Shown: piece by piece, positions 1 to 7,770 of the stretch
How the letters are laid out: every line of letters begins with the position of its first letter
Position numbering within the stretch: position 1 is the stretch's first letter
Origin: Methylococcales bacterium
Lineage (GTDB): Bacteria; Pseudomonadota; Gammaproteobacteria; Methylococcales; Methylomonadaceae
NCBI GenBank assembly: GCA_030654015.1
Contig: JAURYI010000081.1
Location: 1 to 39,809, forward strand
Direction: 5' to 3'
Length of the DNA stretch: 39,809 nucleotides
Made by a program: the position numbers and the translations under genes
Notes under the pieces: model-generated
Database searches by the model: none
What the model saw: the letters and a program-made list of their open reading frames with translations, nothing else
Told to the model about the DNA's origin: nothing

Positions 1-335
1 AATCTGATGTCTGTATCATTCCTCCCAACTCATTCGCACTCGCGCGTACGGTAGAATTTTTCCGTATTCCGCGTGATGTACTGACCGTATGTTTAGGAAA
101 ATCAACTTATGCAAGATGCGGCATTATCGTGAATGTAACGCCTTTAGAACCTGAATGGGAAGGTCATGTTACGCTGGAGTTTTCCAATACCACCACACTA
201 CCCGCCAAAATTTATGCTAATGAGGGCGTAGCACAAATGCTGTTTTTTGGTGCCGATGAAGTCTGCGAAACTTCCTATAAAGACCGAGGCGGTAAATATC
301 AGGGACAAACTGGGGTTACTTTGCCGAAGGCGTAA
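1..335 (+). CDS. dcd: dCTP deaminase, C-terminal part (5' truncated by window edge)
   Basis: Converts dCTP to dUTP (plus ammonia) to supply dUMP for thymidylate synthesis. The frame is open from base 3 and gives the last 110 residues of the usual ~188. Family motifs are present: [12 protein letters not shown], then [40 protein letters not shown], and the C-terminal [14 protein letters not shown] segment that closes over the nucleotide. The ATG at 129 is internal and is not the real start. The following ~230 bases hold no gene but contain a large palindromic repeat. Identification is secure; only the N-terminus is missing. Confidence 0.96.
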   Translation, partial: SDVCIIPPNSFALARTVEFFRIPRDVLTVCLGKSTYARCGIIVNVTPLEPEWEGHVTLEFSNTTTLPAKIYANEGVAQMLFFGADEVCETSYKDRGGKYQGQTGVTLPKA

Positions 336-461
336 GTTTGTTAATTTCGCCTCAAAAGCACTTAGTCGCGTAAGCTAGGCAACGCTCTTGAGGCTATGAA
401 AGTATGATGAAAATAACGTACAAAACGGTTTTTTAATTTTGCAAATCATTGGTTTTATATA

Positions 462-512
462 ATGTGGGAGGGGCTTTAGCCCCGAAAAGCGAGGCTAAAG
501 CCTCTCCCACAT
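462..512. repeat. Large imperfect palindrome (about 22-bp arms)
   Basis: The left arm ATGTGGGAGGGGCTTTAGCC and the right arm ending GGCTAAAGCCTCTCCCACAT are nearly perfect reverse complements around a short GAAAAGCG centre. The element lies in the 234-base gap between the convergent dcd and QEGLA-protein genes. It could act as a bidirectional terminator, but there is no clear T-run, so it is listed as a dispersed palindromic repeat of the REP/MITE type. A weaker 7-bp stem follows dcd at about 349-394. Confidence 0.75.
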
Positions 513-569
513 GAATACTTTCACAGTCTCTCTTTTGCCCACTCTGCAACATCAATCCGCTTACAAAAT

Positions 570-1862
570 TTACAAAATATTGGCGTAATCCTGTTCCAAT
601 TGCCGAAAATTCAAGGTACTCATAAAGCGGCTGAAGCTCATCCACGTTGATAATCCCATGAGGTCTTGAAAAGGCGGGGGAAGAAAACGCGGGGCGGAGA
701 CCGTACCTTCTTCCACTAAATCCACTAATACTCTCATATCTTCAATCATGGTTTTGCCGCAGAATAACAAGGGAATACGGTCGGGTTTGCCTTGGTGTAC
801 GGCTAATCGTATGAAGTTGTAGGTGAGTACAAAGCCTTTGATATAGGTTAAGTCTTTGGTGAAAGGCATTCCATCGGGCGTGCTGCCTCTGAATACGCGG
901 CTACTGAGCATATAGCTTTCTTCTTTATCGCGCCCTTTGTCTCTGAAAAACGCGAATATGTCCATAAAATCTGCGCCTTGTTCGGCGAGTGTAATGGCAC
1001 GAACGCGGTCAATCAAGCGCATTAGACGACTGGGTGTCGAGCTTAAGGTTAAAATTTCCATGAGTACCGCCAAGCCTTCCTGAGTAACGGTTGCCGACGG
1101 CGCACCTTTGCCCAGAAAGGTGCAGTACGGCTGTTCCAATCCGTTGAGTGTAGTCCCTAAATGCACCCACACTTCATGCACTTCCAGCATTCGTAAATCG
1201 CGCACGTTGAACATGGCATCGGCGCGTAATTTAACGTAATCCGTCCCTGCGGCGGCATCGGCAACAATACCGTCACTGATCATGGCGCGTAAACCTTCCC
1301 CGGGAAATACCGCTTGTATGCGCTCATTCAAGATGGCAACGCCATCGCTGGCATTGATGGTTTTGGGTTCTTCGGCTAAAAAATCCAGTTGCACGAGTTG
1401 TGACAGTGTTCCTTCCATCATGCTGCCCAAATCAGCGATAGACGGGTCGCCGACATGAAATACGTCTTCCGATGAGCCGTAGAGTTCCTGAGAAATGTTG
1501 GCAAACGTCGGTGTGCCGCGCGTATCCAGCATATTCACTACATCTTTATATTCACGGCACATACGGCGCATGATGACGCTGAGCGGATTGAGTTGCCCCA
1601 GTTTGCGGACTAAATCGCGCTGGATCTGATGAAACTCCTGTTTTTTTTCAGCAGGGTCAAAACCTAAAGAGCGGCTTTTATAATAATCAGCGGTCACAAT
1701 CGGCGGCTTTTTGCAGTGACTGTCAAAAAATGCTTGTTTGATGCTGTCATCCCATTTTACGGAGTCCAGAATGCGAATCGGTTGTTGAGCGGTCACGATA
1801 CGGTCAGATAGGGCTTTTACTTCTGTCAGATAGGTGGTGGGTTTGATTATTTTTTGGCGCAT
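570..1862 (-). CDS. QEGLA-motif protein, DUF1704/MATCAP-like putative metallopeptidase
   Basis: 430 residues. It contains HEVWVH (229-234, an HExxxH pattern) and TQEGLA (260-265). These match the bacterial 'flavohemoglobin expression-modulating QEGLA motif' family (DUF1704). Eukaryotic relatives (MATCAP) are zinc carboxypeptidases that use HExxxH plus the glutamate of the QEGLA-type segment, so His229, His234 and Glu262 are probable zinc ligands with Glu230 as catalytic base. No signal peptide or membrane segment is visible. The bacterial substrate is unknown. It stands alone on the minus strand, after the rluB gene, with a hairpin between them. A truncated haemoglobin lies 16 kb away, but the link suggested by the family name is not supported by proximity. 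Confidence 0.85.
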   Translation of the reverse strand: MRQKIIKPTTYLTEVKALSDRIVTAQQPIRILDSVKWDDSIKQAFFDSHCKKPPIVTADYYKSRSLGFDPAEKKQEFHQIQRDLVRKLGQLNPLSVIMRRMCREYKDVVNMLDTRGTPTFANISQELYGSSEDVFHVGDPSIADLGSMMEGTLSQLVQLDFLAEEPKTINASDGVAILNERIQAVFPGEGLRAMISDGIVADAAAGTDYVKLRADAMFNVRDLRMLEVHEVWVHLGTTLNGLEQPYCTFLGKGAPSATVTQEGLAVLMEILTLSSTPSRLMRLIDRVRAITLAEQGADFMDIFAFFRDKGRDKEESYMLSSRVFRGSTPDGMPFTKDLTYIKGFVLTYNFIRLAVHQGKPDRIPLLFCGKTMIEDMRVLVDLVEEGTVSAPRFLPPPFQDLMGLSTWMSFSRFMSTLNFRQLEQDYANIL

Positions 1863-1997
1863 GGGCTTGTGTACTCCATCAGCAAGTTTCTTATACTGCG
1901 CGGTCGGCAGTCAACTTGTAATGTATAGCATGAGCGGCAGGGGTTTTACAGATTTTTTCTTATTCCGCAATAATAAACTTACCAGCGATAAACCGTG

Positions 1998-2030
1998 CAG
2001 GTCAGGTTAGCGATAGCCTAACCCGACCTG
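1998..2030. terminator. Hairpin downstream of rluB (possible terminator)
   Basis: Arms CAGGTCAGGTTAG and CTAACCCGACCTG pair with one mismatch around a short loop, nine bases past the rluB stop. There is no clear U-run on the minus strand, so intrinsic termination is plausible rather than proven. Nothing else is recognisable in the 1863-2038 gap. Confidence 0.5.
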
Positions 2031-2038
2031 TACCCGTT

Positions 2039-2995
2039 CTAGCGTCTACGCCCTTGCTGACCTTTAGCATCGGGTTTAACGGCGACGTGTTTTTCTTTTT
2101 CCATACCCACATATTCAAATAATAAATCCAGTTCTTTGTCGGTGAGTTCGTAAAAGCGGCTAGTTCTTAAGCCTTCGGGTAATACGATTGGCCCGTAACG
2201 TACACGGATTAAACGGCTGACGGTGAGCAGGGTTTGTGATTCCCATAAGCGTCTGACCAGACGGTTACGTCCTTCGCTGACGATGACGTTGTACCATTTA
2301 TTCGCGCCTTCGCCGCCTGCGAAATGAATTTCATCAAATTTGGCTTTGCCGTCTTCCAGTTCTACGCCTGTTTTCAGAGTTTCCAAGGTGGCATCGGAGA
2401 CATGACCCAAAATGCGCACTGCGTATTCGCGCTCCACTTCGGTGGAGGGGTGCATTAAGCGGTTTGCCAGTTCGCCGTTGTTGGTGACTAATAACAAGCC
2501 TGAGGTGTTGATGTCCAAGCGACCGACTGCAATCCAACGCGCGGTTTCCAGTTTGGGCAGGTTTTTAAAAATCACGGGGCGATTTTCAGGATCGTTGCGC
2601 GTTACCACTTCGCCTGTGGCTTTGTGATACAGGAGTACGCGGGTCGGTTGTTCGGCAAATTTTTCCCAATGCACTACGCGGTCGTTGATTTGCAGGTAGT
2701 CGCCTACTTTGAGTTTTACACCTTGAGTGACGACTTCGCCGTTGACTTTAATGCGCCCTTCTTCTATCCAGCGTTCAATTTCACGACGTGAAGCGATACC
2801 GCCACGCGCTAACATTTTTTGAATGCGTTCACCTGACTCGCTGGTGGCTTGCGCAACGACTTTGGTCGCGGGTTTTTCGACTGCGCTCGGTGCGGGTTTG
2901 GCAGGACGCTGTTTGGGCGTGGTGGCTTGGGTGGTTTTTTGCTTACGCTGTTGTTTGGGGGTTTTCACGGTGTGCCTGTGCGGTGGAGTTATCAA
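2039..2995 (-). CDS. rluB: 23S rRNA pseudouridine synthase RluB
   Basis: Makes pseudouridine in helix 89/90 of 23S rRNA (position 2605 in E. coli). About 55 Lys/Pro/Ala-rich residues come first. An S4 RNA-binding domain follows (RIQKMLARGGIASRREIERW, 57-76), then the RsuA/RluB/E/F catalytic core with GRLDINTSGLLL, in which Asp161 is the catalytic aspartate, and the late EGRNRLVRRLWE motif. The start is uncertain: the TTG at 2995 overlaps scpB by 53 bases, and a GTG at 2971 would shorten the overlap. Neither has a strong ribosome site, and both imply coupling to scpB. scpA-scpB-rluB is a standard gammaproteobacterial operon. Confidence 0.93.
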   Translation of the reverse strand: MITPPHRHTVKTPKQQRKQKTTQATTPKQRPAKPAPSAVEKPATKVVAQATSESGERIQKMLARGGIASRREIERWIEEGRIKVNGEVVTQGVKLKVGDYLQINDRVVHWEKFAEQPTRVLLYHKATGEVVTRNDPENRPVIFKNLPKLETARWIAVGRLDINTSGLLLVTNNGELANRLMHPSTEVEREYAVRILGHVSDATLETLKTGVELEDGKAKFDEIHFAGGEGANKWYNVIVSEGRNRLVRRLWESQTLLTVSRLIRVRYGPIVLPEGLRTSRFYELTDKELDLLFEYVGMEKEKHVAVKPDAKGQQGRRR

Positions 2996-3524
2996 GTATC
3001 GGCTCGTCGAGTTGTTGTATCTCGGCTAAAGTCGGGAGTTCGGTTAGGGTGCTGAGATTAAAATAATCCAGAAATTGTTTGGTTGTGCCGTAAAGCGCGG
3101 GGCGACCCGGAACGGCTTTTTGTCCGATGACTTTTATCCATTCGCGTTCCAATAGGGTTTGTATGATACTGGAACTGACGCTTACGCCGCGTATATCTTC
3201 GATGTCGCCGCGCGTCACAGGTTGGCGATAGGCAATAATGGCGAGGGTTTCCATCAGGGCGCGGGAATATTTGGGCGGTTTTTCTTCAAATAATCGTGCG
3301 ACCCAGTGCGATAATTCGGCTTTGACTTGAAACCGATAGCCGCTGGCAACCAATTTTAATTCAATCGGGCGCGGTTGATAATCAGCGGCGATAGCGTCGA
3401 TTGCCGTTTGAATATCCGCAAGTTCGGGTTGTTCGATTTCAGGAAAAACCTGTTGTATTTGCTTGCAGCTCATCGGACGATGCGCGGCAAATAATAGAGC
3501 TTCTACGATGTGTTTTATGTCCAT
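2943..3524 (-). CDS. scpB: Segregation and condensation protein ScpB
   Basis: 193 residues, a normal ScpB length. The typical N-terminus MDIKHIVEALLFAAHRP and the winged-helix segments (ALMETLAIIAYRQPVTRGDIE, then SSSIIQTLLEREWIKVIGQK and PGRPALYGTTKQFLDYF) are diagnostic. ScpB dimers bind the ScpA kleisin in the SMC-ScpAB condensin complex that organises and segregates the chromosome. The gene begins 2 bases after scpA stops and overlaps rluB, so the three are almost certainly co-transcribed. The C-terminal ~20 residues after the second winged helix are low-complexity. Confidence 0.96.
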   Translation of the reverse strand: MDIKHIVEALLFAAHRPMSCKQIQQVFPEIEQPELADIQTAIDAIAADYQPRPIELKLVASGYRFQVKAELSHWVARLFEEKPPKYSRALMETLAIIAYRQPVTRGDIEDIRGVSVSSSIIQTLLEREWIKVIGQKAVPGRPALYGTTKQFLDYFNLSTLTELPTLAEIQQLDEPILDNSTAQAHRENPQTTA

Positions 3525-3526
3525 GA

Positions 3527-4336
3527 TTAAGCGGCTTTAACGCGCAATTCGCTGTAAGGTTCGGCTTGAGTAATTTCGATAAGGCTGTCTTTGCCCAGTT
3601 CCAGTATGGCTAAAAAGGTGACGACTGCGCCCGCGCGTCCTTCTTGTTGGCTGAATAACTGCGGAAACGTGCAGCTTTCAACGCTGGTCAGGGTGTCTAA
3701 AATGCGGGTCATGCGTTCGCGTAGCGATAACGGTTCTCTGGAAACGTGGTGGTGCGTGTGTTGGTCTACGCGGGTTAAGACATCTTTAAACGCCAGTAAT
3801 AAATCGTGTAACGGCAATTCAGGCAAGGCTTGCTCTACGCTTAATGCCGAAACATCGACTAGCGTACCGAACAGTTCACGCTCCATACGCGGTAGCTCGT
3901 CGATTTGTTCAGCGGCGTTTTTAATAATTTCGTATTCTTGCAGGCGACGAATCAGCGTGGCGCGTGGGTCTTCTTCTTCGATTTCTTCTTCGGTTTTTCT
4001 GGGCAATAACATTCTGGATTTTATTTCTGCCAGTAATGCTGCCATCAGTAAATATTCCGCCGCCATATCCAGATTTAATATACCCATCAATTGAATGTAG
4101 GCGATATATTGCTGGGTAATCTGGGCAATGGGAATGTCCACAATGTCCATATTCTGCCGTCTGATTAAATACAGCAATAAGTCTAACGGCCCTTCAAAGG
4201 TATCCAGTAATACTTCCAGTGCGTCGGGTGGAATGTACAGGTCTTCGGGTAGCGTATGAAGCAACGTGCCATTGACAGTGGCGAGGGTAGGAAGTGTGGT
4301 TACTGCGTCCATTATTAATTCGTGATTATCCTGCAC
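3527..4336 (-). CDS. scpA: Segregation and condensation protein ScpA
   Basis: 269 residues, the kleisin subunit of SMC-ScpAB. FEGPLDLLLYLIRRQNMDIVDIPI (48-71) is the hallmark N-terminal SMC-neck-binding helix region. It is followed by the AEYLLMAALLAEIKSRMLLP segment and an acidic linker (EEEIEEEDPRA). The C-terminal winged helix that caps the SMC head contains FLAILELGKDSLIEITQ. It overlaps the upstream site-2 protease gene by 11 bases, which suggests translational coupling. A GTG/ATG choice within the first ten residues would not change the fold; the ATG at 4336 is kept because of the coupling. Confidence 0.96.
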   Translation of the reverse strand: MQDNHELIMDAVTTLPTLATVNGTLLHTLPEDLYIPPDALEVLLDTFEGPLDLLLYLIRRQNMDIVDIPIAQITQQYIAYIQLMGILNLDMAAEYLLMAALLAEIKSRMLLPRKTEEEIEEEDPRATLIRRLQEYEIIKNAAEQIDELPRMERELFGTLVDVSALSVEQALPELPLHDLLLAFKDVLTRVDQHTHHHVSREPLSLRERMTRILDTLTSVESCTFPQLFSQQEGRAGAVVTFLAILELGKDSLIEITQAEPYSELRVKAA

Positions 4337-4994
4337 TTAAACCCGCAATAGAAAAAAACAGTTGCTGAGCAATGAACAGCGGATACGCTAAAATCGTACC
4401 CAGTATATTGGTCGATAATAACAGCAGTAAGATAATAAAACCGAATCGCTCCAGTTTGTTGTATTGCCACGCCCAATAATTAGGTAATAAACCGCTTAAA
4501 ATACGACTGCCATCTAACGGCGGAATCGGTAATAAATTAACCAACGCCAACACCAGATTGATAGAAATACCTGCAATGCCTGTGTAAATTAACGGTTCAG
4601 CAATCATTGCCGCACCAGATCCGATAGTCATACCGACACGCGCAATCAATGCCCAAAAAATAGCCATCAGAATATTGGATACAGGCCCGGCCAATGCGAC
4701 AACTGCCATATCAGCGCGTGGATTTTTAAAATTGCGCGGATCAACAGGTACAGGTTTCGCCCAGCCAAAAATAAAGCCTGTGCCTGTAATTAACAGCAAA
4801 CCAGGAATAATAATCGTACCGACTAAATCAACGTGTTTAATGGGATTGAGGGTTAAGCGACCCTGACTGTCGGCAGTGTTATCGCCGTATTTTTTCGCGA
4901 CCCAGCCATGCGCGACTTCATGCACGGTAATGGCAAACACCACGGGCAATATCCAGACGATAATGCGTTGTAATAGACTTAATTCATTCATCAT
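4326..4994 (-). CDS. Site-2 protease family (M50) membrane metalloprotease
   Basis: A 222-residue polytopic membrane protein. HEVAHG (25-30) supplies two zinc ligands (His25, His29) and the catalytic Glu26. NLLPIPPLDG (153-162) supplies the third ligand, Asp161. About five to six hydrophobic segments are visible. This is the compact S2P subfamily without PDZ domains, commonly encoded beside scpA (often with trpS, which is absent here). Substrates of this subfamily are not established; the family carries out intramembrane proteolysis. It overlaps scpA by 11 bases and belongs to the same operon. Confidence 0.92.
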   Translation of the reverse strand: MMNELSLLQRIIVWILPVVFAITVHEVAHGWVAKKYGDNTADSQGRLTLNPIKHVDLVGTIIIPGLLLITGTGFIFGWAKPVPVDPRNFKNPRADMAVVALAGPVSNILMAIFWALIARVGMTIGSGAAMIAEPLIYTGIAGISINLVLALVNLLPIPPLDGSRILSGLLPNYWAWQYNKLERFGFIILLLLLSTNILGTILAYPLFIAQQLFFSIAGLSAG

Positions 4995-5008
4995 GATGGC
5001 AGTGTCCT

Positions 5009-5143
5009 TTAAATTTTACCTGCAAGCCTGAGTAATAGACCCGCGATAATAGTTGTTTGTAATAGTCCCATACCAATAATCCAGTAAATTAACTCTGCGT
5101 TAGAGCGAGAAATTTTAAAGAGAGCTATGCGTGGCAATTTCAT
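5009..5143 (-). pseudogene. Small membrane peptide, probably a 3' remnant of a DUF1640-like gene
   Basis: An open frame of 44 residues starting MKLPRIALFKIS and continuing SNAELIYWIIGMGLLQTT to a hydrophobic end LLLRLAGKI. The second part closely resembles the C-terminal membrane anchor of DUF1640 coiled-coil proteins (pattern KAELIRWxxGxGLLQTAxIAxLLLKL). The coiled-coil part that should come first is missing, and the frame instead begins inside the 3' end of the M15-like gene. It is best read as a gene whose 5' part was lost when the upstream gene arrived. Expression as a small membrane protein remains possible because a GAGG lies about 10 bases before the ATG. Confidence 0.5.
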
Positions 5144-5756
5144 TTAAAAAATCCTCATATTCTGTTTTATGAGAGCCGCTGAAATTTGGCATCTTTGGGT
5201 TGGTGAGGCAGCCTCTTGGTTCAACATAGCTGGATATTATTTTCTTGGGATTCTCGTGCCAAGAAATATTAAAAGCCGCAAACGTTGAATAAAACTCCAT
5301 GCTTGAATAATTGGGTATATTGTCGTGTATCCACCACGCTAATGCAGTCCAGTTATTTGTTCGTTCATAGTATGGAATAAAGGAATTTACAATAATACAA
5401 GCTGTTGCTCCCATATAACCATTTTCATCTTTTCTATCCCAAATGTGACCTGCGTAATTGGACTCGTTTCTTGAGCAGTTATACTGGTTTTTATTTTCAG
5501 CACCTTTTGCATTGACAGCACAAGACCTATAGGCAGAACGGATGCTTATGCGTCCTAACTGTTCTTGTATTGGCTCAAGAACGTTTTGACAAAGTGCTTT
5601 ACCCGCCATAATGGCAAGTTCTGGGTCGTCAGGAATATTGGGGATGCCTTCCATTTGAGATATTTCTGAATACAGAAAATCTCGCATAAAAAAAGACTTC
5701 GAAAGTCTTTCACGACCAAAGTTTTCTAATGTTTTAACTGATGATGGTTTTTTCAA
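5115..5756 (-). CDS. Conserved protein, possibly peptidase-M15-like; start uncertain
   Basis: Not assigned to a family with certainty. Conserved-looking blocks are RLSKSFFMRDFLYSE, IRSAYRS, NYAGHIWDRKDENGYMGA, LAWWIHDNIP and FNISWHENPKK. The order RSxYRS, then His and Asp, then a late Trp-His recalls the D-Ala-D-Ala carboxypeptidase/M15 fold (SxHxxGxAxD ... WxH), but the spacing differs, so this is inference. No ATG lies near the likely N-terminus. Coding-like sequence runs back to about 5777, next to the stop of the YrdC gene. A TTG at 5756 preceded by GAGA is offered as the start; the first in-frame ATG (5687) would cut into the conserved part. It sits inside an otherwise conserved cluster and looks like an insertion. 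Confidence 0.6.
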   Translation of the reverse strand: MKKPSSVKTLENFGRERLSKSFFMRDFLYSEISQMEGIPNIPDDPELAIMAGKALCQNVLEPIQEQLGRISIRSAYRSCAVNAKGAENKNQYNCSRNESNYAGHIWDRKDENGYMGATACIIVNSFIPYYERTNNWTALAWWIHDNIPNYSSMEFYSTFAAFNISWHENPKKIISSYVEPRGCLTNPKMPNFSGSHKTEYEDFLNEIATHSSL

Positions 5757-5772
5757 GGCTTTCTCTATTTTA

Positions 5773-6393
5773 CTAATCCAACATCGGCGCAATGCCTTTG
5801 CCTTGTCTGAGAATCTCGGTGCCGCTACTGGAAAATTCAATGATCGTGGTGGGTTCAAATTCAATAATGCCCGCATCAATGATTAAATCCAGCTCATGCT
5901 CCAATTTTTCCCGAATGTCAAAAGGATCGGTCAATGCCTCATCATCATTGGGTAACATCAAGGTGGAACTGAATAAGGCTTCGCCCAATTCCTGCAATAA
6001 TAATTGCGTGACGGGATGGTCGGGAATACGAATACCGATGGTTTTTTTCTTGGGATGCTGCAAACTGCGTGGCACTTCGCGGGTGGCATCCAAAATAAAG
6101 GTAAATGCACCCGGAGTTAAGGTTTTAATCAAGCGATACGCATCGTTACCGATTTTGGTAAAGGTGGCGACTTGCGATAAATCTTTACAGACCAAGGTGA
6201 AATTATGCTTATCATCCAAGCGTCTGATGCGTCGAATCTTATCCATTGCCTGCTTGTCACCGACCATACACGCCAGTGCGTAAGACGAATCGGTAGGGTA
6301 GGCAATCACGCCACCTTGGCGAAGAATCTCGACAGCGCGATGAATTAATCGCAGTTGCGGGGTTTTGGGATGCACTTCAAAAAACTGAGCCAT
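5773..6393 (-). CDS. YrdC/Sua5/YciO-family L-threonylcarbamoyladenylate synthase-type protein
   Basis: 206 residues with the YrdC fold. The N-terminal GGVIAYPTDSSYALAC corresponds to the PTDTxYGL substrate motif, and KIRRIRRLDDKHNFTLVC to the KxRxxxxP region. PGAFTFILDAT and TIGIRIPDHP follow. The sequence matches the YciO-type subgroup rather than full-length Sua5 or TsaC. TsaC makes threonylcarbamoyl-AMP for the tRNA t6A modification; YciO paralogues retain the fold and may be weak in that reaction. YciO-type genes commonly sit near scpAB-rluB in gammaproteobacteria, which fits. The ATG at 6393 is clear. Confidence 0.88.
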   Translation of the reverse strand: MAQFFEVHPKTPQLRLIHRAVEILRQGGVIAYPTDSSYALACMVGDKQAMDKIRRIRRLDDKHNFTLVCKDLSQVATFTKIGNDAYRLIKTLTPGAFTFILDATREVPRSLQHPKKKTIGIRIPDHPVTQLLLQELGEALFSSTLMLPNDDEALTDPFDIREKLEHELDLIIDAGIIEFEPTTIIEFSSSGTEILRQGKGIAPMLD

Positions 6394-6515
6394 TGCTTAT
6401 GTGTGGTAATAGATGAACATCGGATAATTATACCGTACATCCACTTAAGCGGCTTGTTTTGCGAAAAACTTGGGTACAATAAGACGCTAAGTCACTCAAC
6501 AATAACGGTCGTGTA

Positions 6516-7040
6516 ATGATTATTCGTATTGCTCTGTTACTGCTTGCTGGTGCATTTATTATGATGGCATCGGCGGATTTATTGACAGAATTAACCCTGC
6601 CAATCTTGCCTGATTTCATCACACAATTAGGTTTGGGCTTATTATTGTCTGCGTTTGCCTTGTTGATTATCATGGGTTTATTTGCACTTGGTACACACAT
6701 AATACAAGCAGTGACTACTTATTGTTCAGAGACACAACGCAATCAGCGGCGCGTGTTATTCATTGAAAACAAACAAGCGCAGCTAAAACAGCTGTTTCAT
6801 TATCGTGCAAGGCGTATCAGCTATGTGCATGAACGCACCAGACAACACTTGATACACCATAATAATCGCCAGCAGCTTGCCGCATTATCCAAAGCCATAG
6901 AGCAGGATTTGAATGCCTTAAAACCGCGCGTGTCCAGAGAAACACTAAAACAACTACAGCAAGAAAACCGCTATTATTATCAGCAACAAGACAGCGCGGC
7001 GTTAATACAATTACAGCAAAAAATCCGTCATGACTATTAA
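6516..7040 (+). CDS. Unrecognised two-helix membrane protein with coiled-coil tail
   Basis: No family recognised. 174 residues. Two hydrophobic segments (about 3-22 and 37-62) form a membrane hairpin. The remainder is a long Gln/Arg/Leu-rich, strongly helical tail (KQAQLKQLFHYRARR, then LKQLQQENRYYYQQQDSAAL) likely to form a coiled coil in the cytoplasm. It overlaps the next gene by 11 bases, so the two products probably work together. The 6394-6515 gap with the divergent YrdC gene contains TACAAT at about 6475 as a possible -10 box, but no good -35. Confidence 0.7.
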   Translation: MIIRIALLLLAGAFIMMASADLLTELTLPILPDFITQLGLGLLLSAFALLIIMGLFALGTHIIQAVTTYCSETQRNQRRVLFIENKQAQLKQLFHYRARRISYVHERTRQHLIHHNNRQQLAALSKAIEQDLNALKPRVSRETLKQLQQENRYYYQQQDSAALIQLQQKIRHDY

Positions 7041-7581
7041 ACACTGGGTACTGCAAGCGGTTGACCTGCTGCATACGCTAAAAGATGAAAAACTGCATTG
7101 GCAAACCAATAATCAGGCGCGACAACTGCAACTTAAACACGCCCGCATACTGGCAGAAAACCAGCTTGCCGATGAACTGAAAAAGAAAAGTCTGCAACTG
7201 GAACACGACATCAGCTTATTACAAACCCAACAGAGTACCGAGCTTGCCCTGTTGAAAATTAAATGCAAGCAGGACATTAAAGACTATCAGCAATACCTGA
7301 TTGCGTTGGACAAGCTCAAAGAGTCGATAAAAAATAGCTACCAGCAACTGCCCGAAGCGGTCGCGTTTACTATTCATCATCATGCGAAACAGCTGTTAAA
7401 CAGAATGTGGGAAGAGGAAAATTTTGAAGATAAAATGCGCCACGAAATGCGGTTAATTCAATTTATGACCACCGTGCATGAAGATGCCAGTGCAATGTTG
7501 CAGAGTGATAGGCAGGATAAATTACCTGAAAAAACCTTGGGTTTAATAACAACTATTGAAAATAAGGGTAGGTTGGGGTGA
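7030..7581 (+). CDS. Unrecognised coiled-coil protein, partner of the preceding membrane protein
   Basis: No family recognised. 183 residues, almost entirely helical and rich in Gln, Lys, Glu and Leu (for example LADELKKKSLQLEHDISLL). There is no signal peptide or membrane segment. The 11-base overlap with the upstream gene implies translational coupling and probably a shared complex at the inner membrane. It is followed by a large palindromic repeat rather than by another gene of the same direction. Confidence 0.7.
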   Translation: MTIKHWVLQAVDLLHTLKDEKLHWQTNNQARQLQLKHARILAENQLADELKKKSLQLEHDISLLQTQQSTELALLKIKCKQDIKDYQQYLIALDKLKESIKNSYQQLPEAVAFTIHHHAKQLLNRMWEEENFEDKMRHEMRLIQFMTTVHEDASAMLQSDRQDKLPEKTLGLITTIENKGRLG

Positions 7582-7666
7582 GGCACGAACCCCAACAAAC
7601 ACATTTACTCGTTTCCACGCGCGGCATCACTGCCCACAGTTAAGCCGAAAAACGTTATGACCGACT

Positions 7667-7730
7667 AAGGTAGACGCGAATTTATTCGCGCTTTCACAGC
7701 GTACTGCGCGAATAAATTCGCGCCTACCTT
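7667..7730. repeat. Palindromic repeat with 24-bp arms
   Basis: The left arm begins AAGGTAGACGCGAATTTATT and the right arm ends AATTCGCGCCTACCTT. The arms are reverse complements with one mismatch over 24 bp, separated by about 16 bases. The repeat lies between the convergent coiled-coil gene and the cytochrome c4 gene. It looks like a dispersed element of the GTAGGCGCGAATTTATTCGCGC type and may terminate transcription from both sides. Confidence 0.75.
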
Positions 7731-7770
7731 TTCTTAAACGCGGCGCATGAGAACAAGAAAGTTACACCAT

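Noticed and set aside
349-394. Weak stem after dcd (GCCTCAA/TTGAGGC)
   Set aside because: Only seven pairs with a 32-base loop and no T-run; too weak to call a terminator.
6455-6482. Possible sigma-70 promoter TTGTTT ... TACAAT before the membrane/coiled-coil gene
   Set aside because: The spacer is about 15 bases and the -35 is poor; not enough support.
6428-6700. Minus-strand frame of 90 codons opposite the membrane/coiled-coil gene
   Set aside because: It is antisense to the better-supported plus-strand gene, and its protein is low-complexity Asn/Lys/Ala.
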